From a virus, in the IMG/VR virus record IMGVR_UViG_3300005253_000660, positions 1-35,306 of that record: a DNA stretch of 35,306 nucleotides, one strand, 5' to 3'. Shown piece after piece: positions 12,702-22,425 of the stretch. Below the pieces are notes generated by a model that made no database searches, was not told the DNA's origin, and was given only the letters and a program-made list of their open reading frames with translations. Every line of letters begins with the position of its first letter. Within the stretch, counting starts at the first letter, position 1. The position numbers were made by a program, and so were the translations under genes.

Positions 12702-14411
12702 ATGGCTGAAAGAGACAACGACCTCCAGATGATTAGGGACCGGGAGGGCCTCCTCGGAGCACTATTCCGGCGTATGGACACGGACCGCAAGCTGTACCTC
12801 CTGGAGGAGTTCCTACTGGTGGACGACCTTGGCAAGCCCCTCGGCAATGTGGCCAACGAAACCATGAATGATGCCAAAACCTTCGCCGTCCGGTTCATCT
12901 CCGACCTGGTATCCGCGGGTATGCAGATAGAAATTGAGGGCATCAAAAGCGGCAAGCCGATGACCGATACGGAGACCCACTACATTGAGGACTTCTTGCG
13001 GGATATACTTATCGCCGTAGACGAGTACCTCACCAACCGGGATATACCCGACCTCAGAAGCTACTGGGGGGAGCAGGATTCTCTCCGGGGCAGGATGGCG
13101 GCCCGGTGTCTCATAAGGATGAAGGACGGGGAGTTCATCCCCGATGTCCTGCCGTGGGATACCCGGCATTTGCTCTACGACACCGGCCCCAACGGCCTGC
13201 TGTGGGTGGCCCCAAAGACATTCCGCACCGCCCAGCAAATCAAGGCCGAGTATGGTGAGAACGCCACGAAAGCAAGGGGAACTCGGTTGGAGGTCTTAGA
13301 TCTCTGGAAGCCAACCACGAATACGGTTTGGGTGAGCAAGGGGAAAATTGCAAGGCCCCAGGAACAGGAAAACCACAACATCGGGTATGTCCCGTGGGTC
13401 ATCCAGACGCAGGGCGCACACACCATGTTGGACATCGGTTACGAGGAATTCAGGGGCGAGAGCATCTACGAGGCTACACGGAAACTCTTTACGAGCAAGA
13501 GCGAGTTCGCCAGCATCCTCAAGACGCTCACCACGGGTTCCTTCTTCGGTGCTCTCCAGTACGAATCCGAGGCGGGCACAGGGGCCCAGAAGCCGCAGCG
13601 CCCTCCCTTCGCCCTCCGTGCCGTGGTCCCGGTGGAGAAGGGGGCGGGCTTCAAGCCCATGCCCATCAACGACATCCACAATGCTGCCCGGCTTTATTAC
13701 TCCATCCTGGAAGCAGCCATACAGCGGGGTTCGAGGCCCTCTGTGGACTACGGCAACCTCCAGTTCCCCCTGTCTGCCGTGGCCATATCCAGGCTCACCG
13801 AGGCCAGCAACGATATGCTGCTGCCCCGGCTCCAGGCTTTGTCTCTGGCCTACCTCAAACTGTGCCGGATGATACTGCTCCAGTATACCGCTGGGAATAT
13901 CAAGGCAAAGGTGGGGCAGGAAGGCGCCAAGACCCTCTATGACCCGGAGAGACTCACGGGCGAGTTCTCCATCAAGTTCCGGTTCATCTCCACATCCCCG
14001 GAGCAGAACATCGCTAACATGGCCATCGCTGCGGCTGCGGAGCCCTTCTTCTCCAAGGATACCATCCGTAGGGAAATACTCCACCAGGAAAACCCGACCG
14101 AGGAACGAGACAAGATGACGGTAGAGGGTGCTGTTGAGGAGCACACTGAGCTCCGGTGGATACACCAGGCCCTTACCCTGGCTGAAATGGGCAGGGAGGA
14201 TGAGGCGAAGGTCATAGCCCATAAGTTGGGGTTTTCACTGAGGCAGCTCAAGGCGGGCGTGGTGACGCCGCCAGCCGAGCGGAAGCAAGAACCATCCCGA
14301 CGCCAAGTGGTGCCTTTAGGAGTGGGAGGCGGGCGGACAGCCGGCAGAGAGACCCCGGCACGCTCCGCAGCGGAATCGGCGGAGACACAAGCACAATCGG
14401 AAGCGGAGTAG
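12702..14411 (+). CDS. Portal protein
   Basis: This 569-residue protein follows the terminase and precedes the head genes. Features fit a portal: a helical N-terminus, a beta-rich wing with LDLWKPTTNTVWV, the long stem/crown helix around LTEASNDMLLPRLQALSLAY, and an Ala/Gln/Arg-rich low-complexity C-terminus. Portals form the dodecameric vertex through which DNA enters. An AGGAG site precedes the ATG. Identity rests on position, size and overall pattern; I see no single diagnostic motif. Confidence 0.85.
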   Translation: MAERDNDLQMIRDREGLLGALFRRMDTDRKLYLLEEFLLVDDLGKPLGNVANETMNDAKTFAVRFISDLVSAGMQIEIEGIKSGKPMTDTETHYIEDFLRDILIAVDEYLTNRDIPDLRSYWGEQDSLRGRMAARCLIRMKDGEFIPDVLPWDTRHLLYDTGPNGLLWVAPKTFRTAQQIKAEYGENATKARGTRLEVLDLWKPTTNTVWVSKGKIARPQEQENHNIGYVPWVIQTQGAHTMLDIGYEEFRGESIYEATRKLFTSKSEFASILKTLTTGSFFGALQYESEAGTGAQKPQRPPFALRAVVPVEKGAGFKPMPINDIHNAARLYYSILEAAIQRGSRPSVDYGNLQFPLSAVAISRLTEASNDMLLPRLQALSLAYLKLCRMILLQYTAGNIKAKVGQEGAKTLYDPERLTGEFSIKFRFISTSPEQNIANMAIAAAAEPFFSKDTIRREILHQENPTEERDKMTVEGAVEEHTELRWIHQALTLAEMGREDEAKVIAHKLGFSLRQLKAGVVTPPAERKQEPSRRQVVPLGVGGGRTAGRETPARSAAESAETQAQSEAE

Positions 14412-14432
14412 AGCAATAAAAGGGAGGGACTA

Positions 14433-14789
14433 ATGGTTAAGCAGTATTCAGGTGGAAAGGGATTCCTTTGCAGACAGGGGCTTCACTACCCGCACAAACC
14501 ATTCAAGCACATACCCCTCCTGAGAAACCATATAGTATGCAAGAGATGTGGCTATGGATTCACCAACCTTGGCAATCGTAAGTTTGAAGTCCATCCTAAG
14601 CATCTGGCAGAATACTACACCCCAGAATATCCGACAAAACTGGCTAAGAGTGCTGCCTTTGCTGCACTACCCAATAGGTTGCCATATCCGCAGCAGGTCA
14701 AGATAGTAGGGAATATGGGCCATGATGTTACCAAAGAGATGGAGGATGTGGAGAGGATTGAGGAGGCACTAAAGGGCCTCCCGTTGTAA
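14433..14789 (+). CDS. Small zinc-site protein
   Basis: A 118-residue protein with GGGAGGG eight bases before its ATG. The N-terminus has FLCRQGLHYP and then VCKRCGYGF, a C/H/C/C set related to the 10040 and 10809 proteins. The rest is helical. It lies between the portal and the giant protein. Probably zinc-binding; role unknown. Confidence 0.65.
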   Translation: MVKQYSGGKGFLCRQGLHYPHKPFKHIPLLRNHIVCKRCGYGFTNLGNRKFEVHPKHLAEYYTPEYPTKLAKSAAFAALPNRLPYPQQVKIVGNMGHDVTKEMEDVERIEEALKGLPL

Positions 14790-14801
14790 GGAGATAGGGC
14801 A

Positions 14802-14987
14802 ATGGCTTTCAAAGAAGACCTGTTCACCATGATTAACGGAATACTGGATGCGCCTGAGCCTGGTGTGAATGAGCAGACCAGGGCGCAGGGGCGGCGGATT
14901 AACCTCCAGCGTTTCCTGGGTGGTAGGCGGCGACTCAGGCCGGAGGCCGTTCAGCCTGTGGACATATCTCCGAGACCGCCGCAGTGA
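14802..14987 (+). CDS. Small basic hypothetical protein
   Basis: A 61-residue protein with an AGGAGATAGG ribosome site. The N-terminal helix (FKEDLFTMINGILDAPEPG) is followed by an Arg-rich, Pro-containing tail. Its TGA overlaps a following ATG. No family recognised; a small virion or assembly factor is possible from position. Confidence 0.55.
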   Translation: MAFKEDLFTMINGILDAPEPGVNEQTRAQGRRINLQRFLGGRRRLRPEAVQPVDISPRPPQ

Positions 14988-15001
14988 TGGAGGGCTATAG
15001 T

Positions 15002-15163
15002 ATGAGAGCACAACCTGACCACAACTTTGAAATGGAGATGGGAGATGAAGGGCAAGTGAAGTGGTGCTACTCTGTCAAGAAATCCATTAGCAACCGCATA
15101 AAATACTGGCTGTTCTGCAAGTTTTTCCCCTTCAAGATAATCCGGTGGGATGCTGACAAGTGA
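15002..15163 (+). CDS. Small hypothetical protein before the giant gene
   Basis: A 53-residue ORF. GGAGGG lies seven bases before ATG 15002; an in-frame ATG at 14987 overlaps the previous stop and could add five residues. The sequence has an acidic N-terminus and a basic aromatic C-terminus (YWLFCKFFPFKIIRW). The stop overlaps the GTG start of the giant protein. Function unknown. Confidence 0.6.
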   Translation: MRAQPDHNFEMEMGDEGQVKWCYSVKKSISNRIKYWLFCKFFPFKIIRWDADK

Positions 15164-18100
15164 TTGACCAGCGCCGCCGCCGCATCCTCAGTAGGCAACA
15201 AGCCGAAGAGGAGTTCGGGGATGCTCTCCAGCAAGCCCTGACAGAAGCCGGGGTTACCTTCGGCGAAAGACAGGTGCTTGAACTTGAGGAGGACGACCAG
15301 GGGGAACTGACCGCCCGGTTGCGCTCCGTTGGGGAACCCCTACCCGAGGTGACGGAGATTCCTCCCCCGCCGGAAGCCTTCGAGCCTTTTGAGGCCCCGG
15401 AGATTGGCCGACCTCCCCTTGCGCCAAGGGAACCTGTTCCACTAACTCCCGGAGCCGCCCAGGTTCAGGCGGAGGTAGAGGCCGAGGTAATCGGGCTACA
15501 GGAGCAGCAGCAGCGGTTTCTGGAGCAGGCCCGTGATGTAACCGAGAGGCTCTTTCCACAACTAATAAGGAAGAGAGAGTTCCGGGGTCCAAGAATACGG
15601 GGCCTTGAAGTGGTTGAGCCGGGGAGAGAAGTCGTCGGCCCCGAGGCGGTGGAGGAGCTTGAGAACCTTATAGAGGAAGACCCCGAGGCTTTCCTGGAGG
15701 ACATCCGCACCAGGGGGCCGAGCCCAGATACCGAGTTTGTGCTGAGGGAGTTCTTTCGGGCCAGCCCCCAGGCGATTGAGGAGTTCTTCGCCCCGCCCTC
15801 GATACCGGAGATACCCGAGGAGGGCCTGCCCATAACCCTGACCGGGGCAGAAGGGGAAGCGATAGAGGCCACAGTCCAGCAGAACTTCAGCGTGTGGGTT
15901 GACGACGCCCATGTTGGCTCAATCAACCCGGAAACCGGGGTACTCAGCCCCCTTACCCAAATGGAGCAGGCCAAGGTAGCCCTGGCCGACGCTTGGGAGG
16001 GCTACTATGAGGCCCCACGGAAAGACTACGATCGCCAAGACACCCTGAAGAAGATAGGCCATGTTCTTCTCCAGACCGCGCTCGTTGGCGGCACTTACAT
16101 TGAGAAATATGTGGGTCGCCCCTTCAAGGTGGCAACCCTTGAGGCCAACACATTCTTCTACGCCAAGCAGGACTTCTTCCCCGGTGCAGACCTCGCCCGG
16201 GACACGCAGAGGACACTCAATGAGGCCAGGGCTAAGTTCGGGTGGGCCATGGTCGTCTCGGAGGAGGTTGACCAGGCCTGGGAGACCTATCTTGAACGTT
16301 CCAGTGGCCTGACAAGGTTCTCCCTCCAAGCCAGCGAGTGGTTCAACCCGGTCTATTTCGTGCCTATAGGGGGCACATTCGGCCTGGCGGCCAAGTTTAC
16401 CTCTAAGATCCCCGTTATCGGTAGGATAACACGCCTTACCGCAGCAGGTGTCCTGGCGACTGAATCAGCGGTGGCTCTGCCGATTACCCTGCCGCTTCGT
16501 GGTGGGGTTCGTGCCATGGAGACGGTGGGGAGGAGATTGGGAGAGAAGGCTGCCAACGACTTCATAAAGAAGGCTGCTCACCTCACCACGCTGGAGGACA
16601 TAGCCCTCCAGTCCACCGATGATGTCATAAAAGACCTGCTGCAACCGAACTGGCAGCGGTCCCTGATCCAGAAGATGACAACGGTGCCTGTTGCGGGGAC
16701 TGTTTTCAAGAAGGGCTTTGAGAAGGGTCTGGGATGGCGCATCCTGGTGCGGCGTGAGGGACAGGCAATTGAGGACATCATGGGAAAGGGGGCGGTGGTC
16801 CACTCCTACTTCGAGAGGATGGGGGTGGATGCCGCCAATGTGAAGCTGCTGAGACTCCGGGGCTTGGTGAGCGACCCGGTGGGGCTATACGGGTTCAACA
16901 GGGAGGCCATCTCCGAGCGGATGTTTGACCGGCTGCTGCCGGAGTTCCGGGGCACGGCGGAGGAGAAATTCGCCGGGACCCTGGAGCATGTCTTCACCAA
17001 GCCCGAGATGTACAACTTCAATGGCTTGGGTAAGTGGTTGCCTGAACAAAAAGTGTGGTCAGGCCAGGCCTATGTCTCCGAAGTCCATGAGGTCAACACC
17101 GAGGTCTTGAAGTTCCTCCGGGCCGAGGGCGTGGCCCCGGAGCATCTGACCGAGGACTGGTGGCTGCACCGGGTCGTACTGGGCAAGCTGGACGAAAACG
17201 CAGAACTGTTGGCGGTGCGCGGTCGTCCGGGGCAAAGGGGCGCCGCTATCGGTGCCCGGAGGTCCTATGAGTTGAGGCGCAAGCACGTCACCATGGCCGA
17301 GGGGATAACCGAGCGGGTGCGCTACAGCGCCAACCCAGAGGACGCCGTGAGAACCTACATCCAGGAGGCCTTCAAGAAGGTGGCCGATGCCCGGTCTCTG
17401 AGTTATATAGACAAAAATCTCACTGGATTCGGGATTACCCCGGCAGAGAGACTGGCGGGAAAGTTCCCCCAGGTTGTGGCACGGGCTACGCTCACCAAGC
17501 AGGAGGCGGAGGATGTCAACAAACTGGTAGCCATCATCAACCGGGCTATCCGGGGAGAGGCGATACCAGAGCAGACCTTGAGGGCGATGGAGCGCAGGTT
17601 CCCGGAGATGGGGGCGAGGCTAAGGCAGACGGTGACAGGAAAGGAATCGCCCGCTGCCTTTGGCTCCGTAGAGGACGACATATTCGGCTATCCCATGCCG
17701 GAGCGTTTTGAAGGGATAACGGCGGAAGCTATCCGGCCCACCGTGGAGGGTATCAAGGGACTTGAGGCAGTCCCGGTAGCCCCCAGAATAATAGTAGAGA
17801 AGGTGCAGCCCAACCTTGAGGGCATCAACCGCATCGTGGAAGGGTTGGAGGGCGTTTCAGGCGTCACTGCCGAGGTCCGTAGTGTGCTGCAAGATGGTGT
17901 AAAGGCAATAACTGAGGCAGTCAAACCTGGCATCACCGTGGCGGAGAGAGAGGCATTGGGAGGAAGGCTGACAGATACCTGGGGCAAGCTATTGGGTCTC
18001 ACTGAGAAGGCGAGGGCTGCTGGCAATGCCGAATTGGTTCGTGTGCTGGAGGATGCGGCGAGTTTTGTAGGCAAAACAGGAACGGCTGTCGAGCCGCTGT

Positions 18101-21100
18101 TGGCGGAGTTGAAGTCCGTTACCTTCCCAGTTAAGGGGAAGCAGGCCCAGTTGACAGACCTCCGGGCAGAAGTCAATGAGCTAAAGATAGGGCGTAGACA
18201 GGCAGCAGCCCTCGCAAGAGAGCAGCGTAAGGTTCGCTTGGAGCAGATGCGACAGCCCGAAATTGGGGAAGGCTACATCATGCAGCCCTTCGCCGGGGGC
18301 AAGATTTACAACCAGGAGTTCATTGACAATTTCAACCGCTTCTTCGGCTACGACCCCGGCTCCAAGATTCTGAGGACAACAGCGGATGTAGCTGGCATCC
18401 TACGGATTACCAAGGCGGCAGGGGACTTTTCCTTTATGGCTATTCAGGGACTACCATCCTTTGGCTTGTCCCATGCCTACATGATTCAGAACCCGAAGAT
18501 AGGCGTCAAGATGATGGGGTCGTGGTACAATGCGCTCTTCCAGTCTGTAGCTTCATTCTTCAGCCCAGATGTGTTCGCACGGTGGATGGCCAAGAACGAG
18601 GAGGCTGTTTTGGGGAGGGTGGCTAACGGCGGGAGCGTAAGGGCAGTTGACTTATTCACCACGCTGGAGGCACGGACAGGACTCGCAAACATCGCTCAGA
18701 AGGGCATGAGGGCTATTCCCCTCAAGCCTTACCACCGATTTGAGCTTGCCTTCCTCGCCAGCGGTGAGTATATCCGTGACACCTTCTGGAAAATACTGGG
18801 TCCGAAGTATGCCGCCCGTGGCGAATCAAGAGAACTGGCTCGCTACCTTGACCGGATTACGGGCATCACCGACTCTCAGGCCCTTGGTATTCCGACCACA
18901 GTGCGGCAGTTTGAGCAGAGCTTCATGTGGTTTGCCCCCAACTACACCCGTGCATCCCTGACGGTGGTGGCCGATGTGTTCCGTGGTGGCATGACGGGAG
19001 CGGAATCACGGAAGGCCCTTGGTGGGTTGATAGCGGCTGGTGCCATCTACTTCATGGGCACCCAACTGGCTATCTCGGCAGCCAAGGGGGAGCCGGAGGA
19101 GGAGGCCTGGGAGCGCATCAGGACGGGCTTCGGTATCCAGATAGACCCCATCACCAACGAGACCACCTGGAGTCCCGATGCCCGCTTTATGAGCATCCAG
19201 ATTGGAGACCGGTTCTTCGGCATCGGCGGCTTCTGGTATGGGCTGGTGCGCCTTGCGGGCAATATGAAGAATACTTGGGATGAAGAGGGAGACCGGGAGC
19301 GTATTGACTTCATCAAGATAATCAAGAACGGGAGCTTGAACAGGCGGGACAACCCCTTCATATACTGGTGGTTCAGCCGGGCATCCCCACTGGTAGGGGC
19401 TGGTTTTGAGTTTGCCACCGGGCGAGAATACATGGGCCACGGGATAAGTCCTGAAGGCCTACCGATATTTGAAGACCCCGCATCTTACGCCCTGTGGACT
19501 GTGAAACGGTTTGAGCCCATCTGGGCGGAGCAGGGCCTCAACTGGATGGTGCCCGGCTTGGCCAGGGACAACGAGATACCGGAAACCACCCTGCAAAAGG
19601 TACTGGTGCCGGTGACCGAACTGTTCGGCGTCAGGCAATGGCCGGAGGGGAGCTGGTCTGATTTCTACGAGAGGGCCAGTGAACTCATTGCCGCCATGGA
19701 CCCCACGACGCTGGACGAAAAACAGAGAGCGGCCTGGGAAGCTGGGAAACTGGGGTGGGGGGAGCTGACGCCGCTGCAACAGACGGGGCTACGCAGCCAG
19801 TACGCAGACCTCCAGGCCGACTATGAGAAAGCCCAGGAGGACAGCGCCGCCCGAGCCTCCGGGCCGTACCAGGACTATTACGACCGGGTGCGCAACGAGA
19901 AGGAGAACTACTATGGCCTCGGCTTCACGGGCAACCTGGAGAGACCCGGCGTGGTGGACGAGCTACTGGCTGGCGACCTCGACACACGGGAGATGCGGGA
20001 GAAGTGGGGCGATAAGGGCATGGTCTACGGCGGCATCCTCGACTCCATACGGCGGGAGCCGCGGTATGCCCCGGCGATGGAGCACCAGGCCAAGATAGAG
20101 GACGAGCGGGGCGAGATATACGGTTTCCAGGACGAGGTGGCGCTGGCCAAATACATCACCATAATCTACTCCGAGCACCTGAAGCCCAACGGTGATCCCG
20201 ACTGGGACCGGATAGACCGGGACGTGGACGAACTGATAGAGGAAATCGGCGAGGACACCTACCAGCGCATCCTCAAGATGTATTCCCAGAAGAAACTACT
20301 CGACGGCCTCCACCCAATTCTTATCAGGCTGAGCGACGACAAGCAGGTCCTCAGCCGGGACTACTGGCGGCTTCCCTACAAGGAGTTCCAGGACATGACT
20401 GAGGAGGACATCCTTAAAGGGAATGTCCTTGCTGAGAATGTGTCCATGGTGCGGGGCTTCCTGGCGGCTGAGACCGATGAGGAGCGGGAGGCGCTGATAG
20501 AGGCGCAGCCCCTGCTGGCAAGGGACTGGCGGGGTGACTGGCGTCGGGCTAACCCGGAGGACGATGCCCGTCTCACGCTCTGGGGCTACGGTGGCAAGAT
20601 TCAGAGCATGGAGGCCTACAACCTTGTGACGCAGTGGTCTCAGGAGCTGGGGATACCCCTGGAGCAGATAGGCATGGGCCTGCCCCCGCGGAGCCTGATA
20701 CCCCACCAGTTTGAGCAGAACAAGATTGTCGCTGAGACAAGCCCCAGTAGCTGGGAGACCAAGCTCTACAACCTGGAGAACCCGGAGTGGCTGGGGTGGC
20801 AGATAGAGCAGGGCATCAAGACGGACGACCTATCGGATGAGAGCATAGATGCGCTGAGGCTCAAAGTTCAGCACCGCCCCGATATAGAGACCTACGAGTC
20901 CTACGGAAACCGGAAGTCGGACGCCTACATTGAGAGCGACGAGGAGCGGCGCACGACACGGGAGGCTTATCTGGAGGCCCACCCTGAGTTCCGGGACAAC
21001 CGGCGCCGGGTAGATATGTATGAGCTGGGAGCCACTGACCTAACCCTGATTGAGGTGGATGTCCAGTATGGGCAGGTCACTGACGAGCACGGGGCTGGTA

Positions 21101-22143
21101 GTGCGGAGGCCATGCTGTTCCGGGTGGACAATCCTCCTCTGAATACCTTTGGGCAGGACGAGGACACCTTCGGCTGGGCACCCATAGACGAGAGCCGTAT
21201 CCCCATCTGGCGCATTGATGTGAAATACCCGGTTGAGGACGATACCTATGATGTGGAGATACCGGAGAGGTTCGCCAGCATAGCCGATAAGTCGGAACGG
21301 GATGCGGCCGTCCGGGATGCCAGGGCAACATTCCTGGAGGAGGACGAGCCCTACCGGAAAGACCGGAGGCGGCGTCAAGGGTATGAGATTGATGTCCCGA
21401 CAGGTCTGATAGAGAAGCATGTGGCTATCAACGAACTGACGGCCAAGGGCTTCCGGCAAGAAAGATACCTCCGTGATAACCAGGACTATTACGAGCAGGT
21501 GTGGCTGAACAAAGACGTGCTGGACAATGCGGCCGTTGACTTCTCTAAAATACCCGACGAGAGATACGATGACCTGCGGGACAAGTGGGCGGAGCAGTTC
21601 GATCAGTATGAGACGGAGTTGCCTGAGCAGGTCAAGCACATTGCCGACGATACAGAGCGGGCTGAGGCGCTACAGGCTCTGAGGGATAAACTGTTCGCCG
21701 CCAGTCCGGGCTTCTTCGATGATCGCCTGCGGGCGGATGCTTTCGCCCGGTTAGTGCCCGGCGGCCTCACCTCAGCCTATGTTGATTACTACGGCGTGCT
21801 GTACCGGGGCAAGCCGGAAGGCTGGGAGAAATGGTGGGCGGATGACCGGGTGCTGATGGAGAACCCAGGTTTCTTCAATTTCGCCAAGGCCACATGGGAC
21901 TGGTCGGACAGGGACTTCTCCCTGGTGGGCACCGTGGACTTTGAGCGGAAATACAACGAGGAGTATATCAATCTCAGGCTCCCGGATGGCAAGGCGGATG
22001 CAGATGCACGGAAACTCTACCGATTCAAAGACCGGGAGTTTGACATTGAGGGTGCCCGGATTGGCGTCTGGAAGACCCTGATAGAGGTGGAACGGGGTAA
22101 GCGTGTCCGGGGCATACGTGGCTTTGTTGAGAGGTTCAAGTGA
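15160..22143 (+). CDS. Giant virion-associated or polyvalent protein (2327 aa)
   Basis: A single 2327-residue protein, by far the largest here, starting at a GTG coupled to the preceding stop. Residues 1-230 are acidic, Glu/Pro-rich and partly coiled. A middle part (about 1050-1420) has hydrophobic stretches such as ALGGLIAAGAIYFMGTQ (about 1286-1302) and resembles domains of large polyvalent proteins. The C-terminal 400 residues hold three or four degenerate repeats of about 115-120 residues starting near 1928, 2046, 2166 and 2277, with a recurring Arg-rich motif (FRDNRRRVDMYE, YRKDRRRRQGYE, FFDDRLRADAFA). Between portal and scaffold genes, an injected internal virion protein is most likely. 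No enzyme motif was recognised. Confidence 0.7.
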   Translation: MIDQRRRRILSRQQAEEEFGDALQQALTEAGVTFGERQVLELEEDDQGELTARLRSVGEPLPEVTEIPPPPEAFEPFEAPEIGRPPLAPREPVPLTPGAAQVQAEVEAEVIGLQEQQQRFLEQARDVTERLFPQLIRKREFRGPRIRGLEVVEPGREVVGPEAVEELENLIEEDPEAFLEDIRTRGPSPDTEFVLREFFRASPQAIEEFFAPPSIPEIPEEGLPITLTGAEGEAIEATVQQNFSVWVDDAHVGSINPETGVLSPLTQMEQAKVALADAWEGYYEAPRKDYDRQDTLKKIGHVLLQTALVGGTYIEKYVGRPFKVATLEANTFFYAKQDFFPGADLARDTQRTLNEARAKFGWAMVVSEEVDQAWETYLERSSGLTRFSLQASEWFNPVYFVPIGGTFGLAAKFTSKIPVIGRITRLTAAGVLATESAVALPITLPLRGGVRAMETVGRRLGEKAANDFIKKAAHLTTLEDIALQSTDDVIKDLLQPNWQRSLIQKMTTVPVAGTVFKKGFEKGLGWRILVRREGQAIEDIMGKGAVVHSYFERMGVDAANVKLLRLRGLVSDPVGLYGFNREAISERMFDRLLPEFRGTAEEKFAGTLEHVFTKPEMYNFNGLGKWLPEQKVWSGQAYVSEVHEVNTEVLKFLRAEGVAPEHLTEDWWLHRVVLGKLDENAELLAVRGRPGQRGAAIGARRSYELRRKHVTMAEGITERVRYSANPEDAVRTYIQEAFKKVADARSLSYIDKNLTGFGITPAERLAGKFPQVVARATLTKQEAEDVNKLVAIINRAIRGEAIPEQTLRAMERRFPEMGARLRQTVTGKESPAAFGSVEDDIFGYPMPERFEGITAEAIRPTVEGIKGLEAVPVAPRIIVEKVQPNLEGINRIVEGLEGVSGVTAEVRSVLQDGVKAITEAVKPGITVAEREALGGRLTDTWGKLLGLTEKARAAGNAELVRVLEDAASFVGKTGTAVEPLLAELKSVTFPVKGKQAQLTDLRAEVNELKIGRRQAAALAREQRKVRLEQMRQPEIGEGYIMQPFAGGKIYNQEFIDNFNRFFGYDPGSKILRTTADVAGILRITKAAGDFSFMAIQGLPSFGLSHAYMIQNPKIGVKMMGSWYNALFQSVASFFSPDVFARWMAKNEEAVLGRVANGGSVRAVDLFTTLEARTGLANIAQKGMRAIPLKPYHRFELAFLASGEYIRDTFWKILGPKYAARGESRELARYLDRITGITDSQALGIPTTVRQFEQSFMWFAPNYTRASLTVVADVFRGGMTGAESRKALGGLIAAGAIYFMGTQLAISAAKGEPEEEAWERIRTGFGIQIDPITNETTWSPDARFMSIQIGDRFFGIGGFWYGLVRLAGNMKNTWDEEGDRERIDFIKIIKNGSLNRRDNPFIYWWFSRASPLVGAGFEFATGREYMGHGISPEGLPIFEDPASYALWTVKRFEPIWAEQGLNWMVPGLARDNEIPETTLQKVLVPVTELFGVRQWPEGSWSDFYERASELIAAMDPTTLDEKQRAAWEAGKLGWGELTPLQQTGLRSQYADLQADYEKAQEDSAARASGPYQDYYDRVRNEKENYYGLGFTGNLERPGVVDELLAGDLDTREMREKWGDKGMVYGGILDSIRREPRYAPAMEHQAKIEDERGEIYGFQDEVALAKYITIIYSEHLKPNGDPDWDRIDRDVDELIEEIGEDTYQRILKMYSQKKLLDGLHPILIRLSDDKQVLSRDYWRLPYKEFQDMTEEDILKGNVLAENVSMVRGFLAAETDEEREALIEAQPLLARDWRGDWRRANPEDDARLTLWGYGGKIQSMEAYNLVTQWSQELGIPLEQIGMGLPPRSLIPHQFEQNKIVAETSPSSWETKLYNLENPEWLGWQIEQGIKTDDLSDESIDALRLKVQHRPDIETYESYGNRKSDAYIESDEERRTTREAYLEAHPEFRDNRRRVDMYELGATDLTLIEVDVQYGQVTDEHGAGSAEAMLFRVDNPPLNTFGQDEDTFGWAPIDESRIPIWRIDVKYPVEDDTYDVEIPERFASIADKSERDAAVRDARATFLEEDEPYRKDRRRRQGYEIDVPTGLIEKHVAINELTAKGFRQERYLRDNQDYYEQVWLNKDVLDNAAVDFSKIPDERYDDLRDKWAEQFDQYETELPEQVKHIADDTERAEALQALRDKLFAASPGFFDDRLRADAFARLVPGGLTSAYVDYYGVLYRGKPEGWEKWWADDRVLMENPGFFNFAKATWDWSDRDFSLVGTVDFERKYNEEYINLRLPDGKADADARKLYRFKDREFDIEGARIGVWKTLIEVERGKRVRGIRGFVERFK

Positions 22144-22325
22144 GCACCAGCCCGCAACTTGACGACTGTGGTATTCTTAGGGTTGAGGAGTTACGGCCTG
22201 CCGACCTGAAGTTTCTTGCCTTTTGCAGGAAACTTGGGTGGGGCAAATTCGAGTTGGAGGTTAAGAACGGTGAGCCGGTGATGGCTCACTGCCCAGTAGA
22301 GGACAGGAAGTTCTCTGACAGATAA
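22140..22325 (+). CDS. Small hypothetical protein
   Basis: A 61-residue protein whose GTG overlaps the giant gene's stop (GTGA). It contains a short helix LKFLAFCRKLGWG and a beta hairpin. It is the last gene before the strong terminator at 22355, so it ends the packaging/portal transcription unit. No family recognised. Confidence 0.55.
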   Translation: MSTSPQLDDCGILRVEELRPADLKFLAFCRKLGWGKFELEVKNGEPVMAHCPVEDRKFSDR

Positions 22326-22354
22326 CTAAATAAAGCACGGTAAACCGTAGACGG

Positions 22355-22397
22355 TAGCCGACTTTCAGCCTTTCGGGGCTGGGTCGGCTATTTTTTT
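22355..22397 (+). terminator. Rho-independent terminator
   Basis: TAGCCGAC (22355-22362) pairs with GTCGGCTA (22383-22390) and the inner CAGCC with GGCTG, closing a tetraloop-like TTTCGG region, followed immediately by seven Ts. It separates the giant-protein operon from the scaffold/capsid genes. A smaller ACGGT-AA-ACCGT hairpin lies just upstream at 22337-22348. Confidence 0.9.
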
Positions 22398-22425
22398 ATG
22401 CAAAAACAGGAGGACACAAAACAAT

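Noticed and set aside
13296-14222. 308-codon minus-strand frame opposite the portal gene
   Set aside because: Opposes a clear structural gene, lacks promoter and ribosome site, and has odd composition.
22337-22348. ACGGT-AA-ACCGT hairpin as an independent terminator
   Set aside because: Only five base pairs with no T-run; the strong terminator directly after it explains the region.
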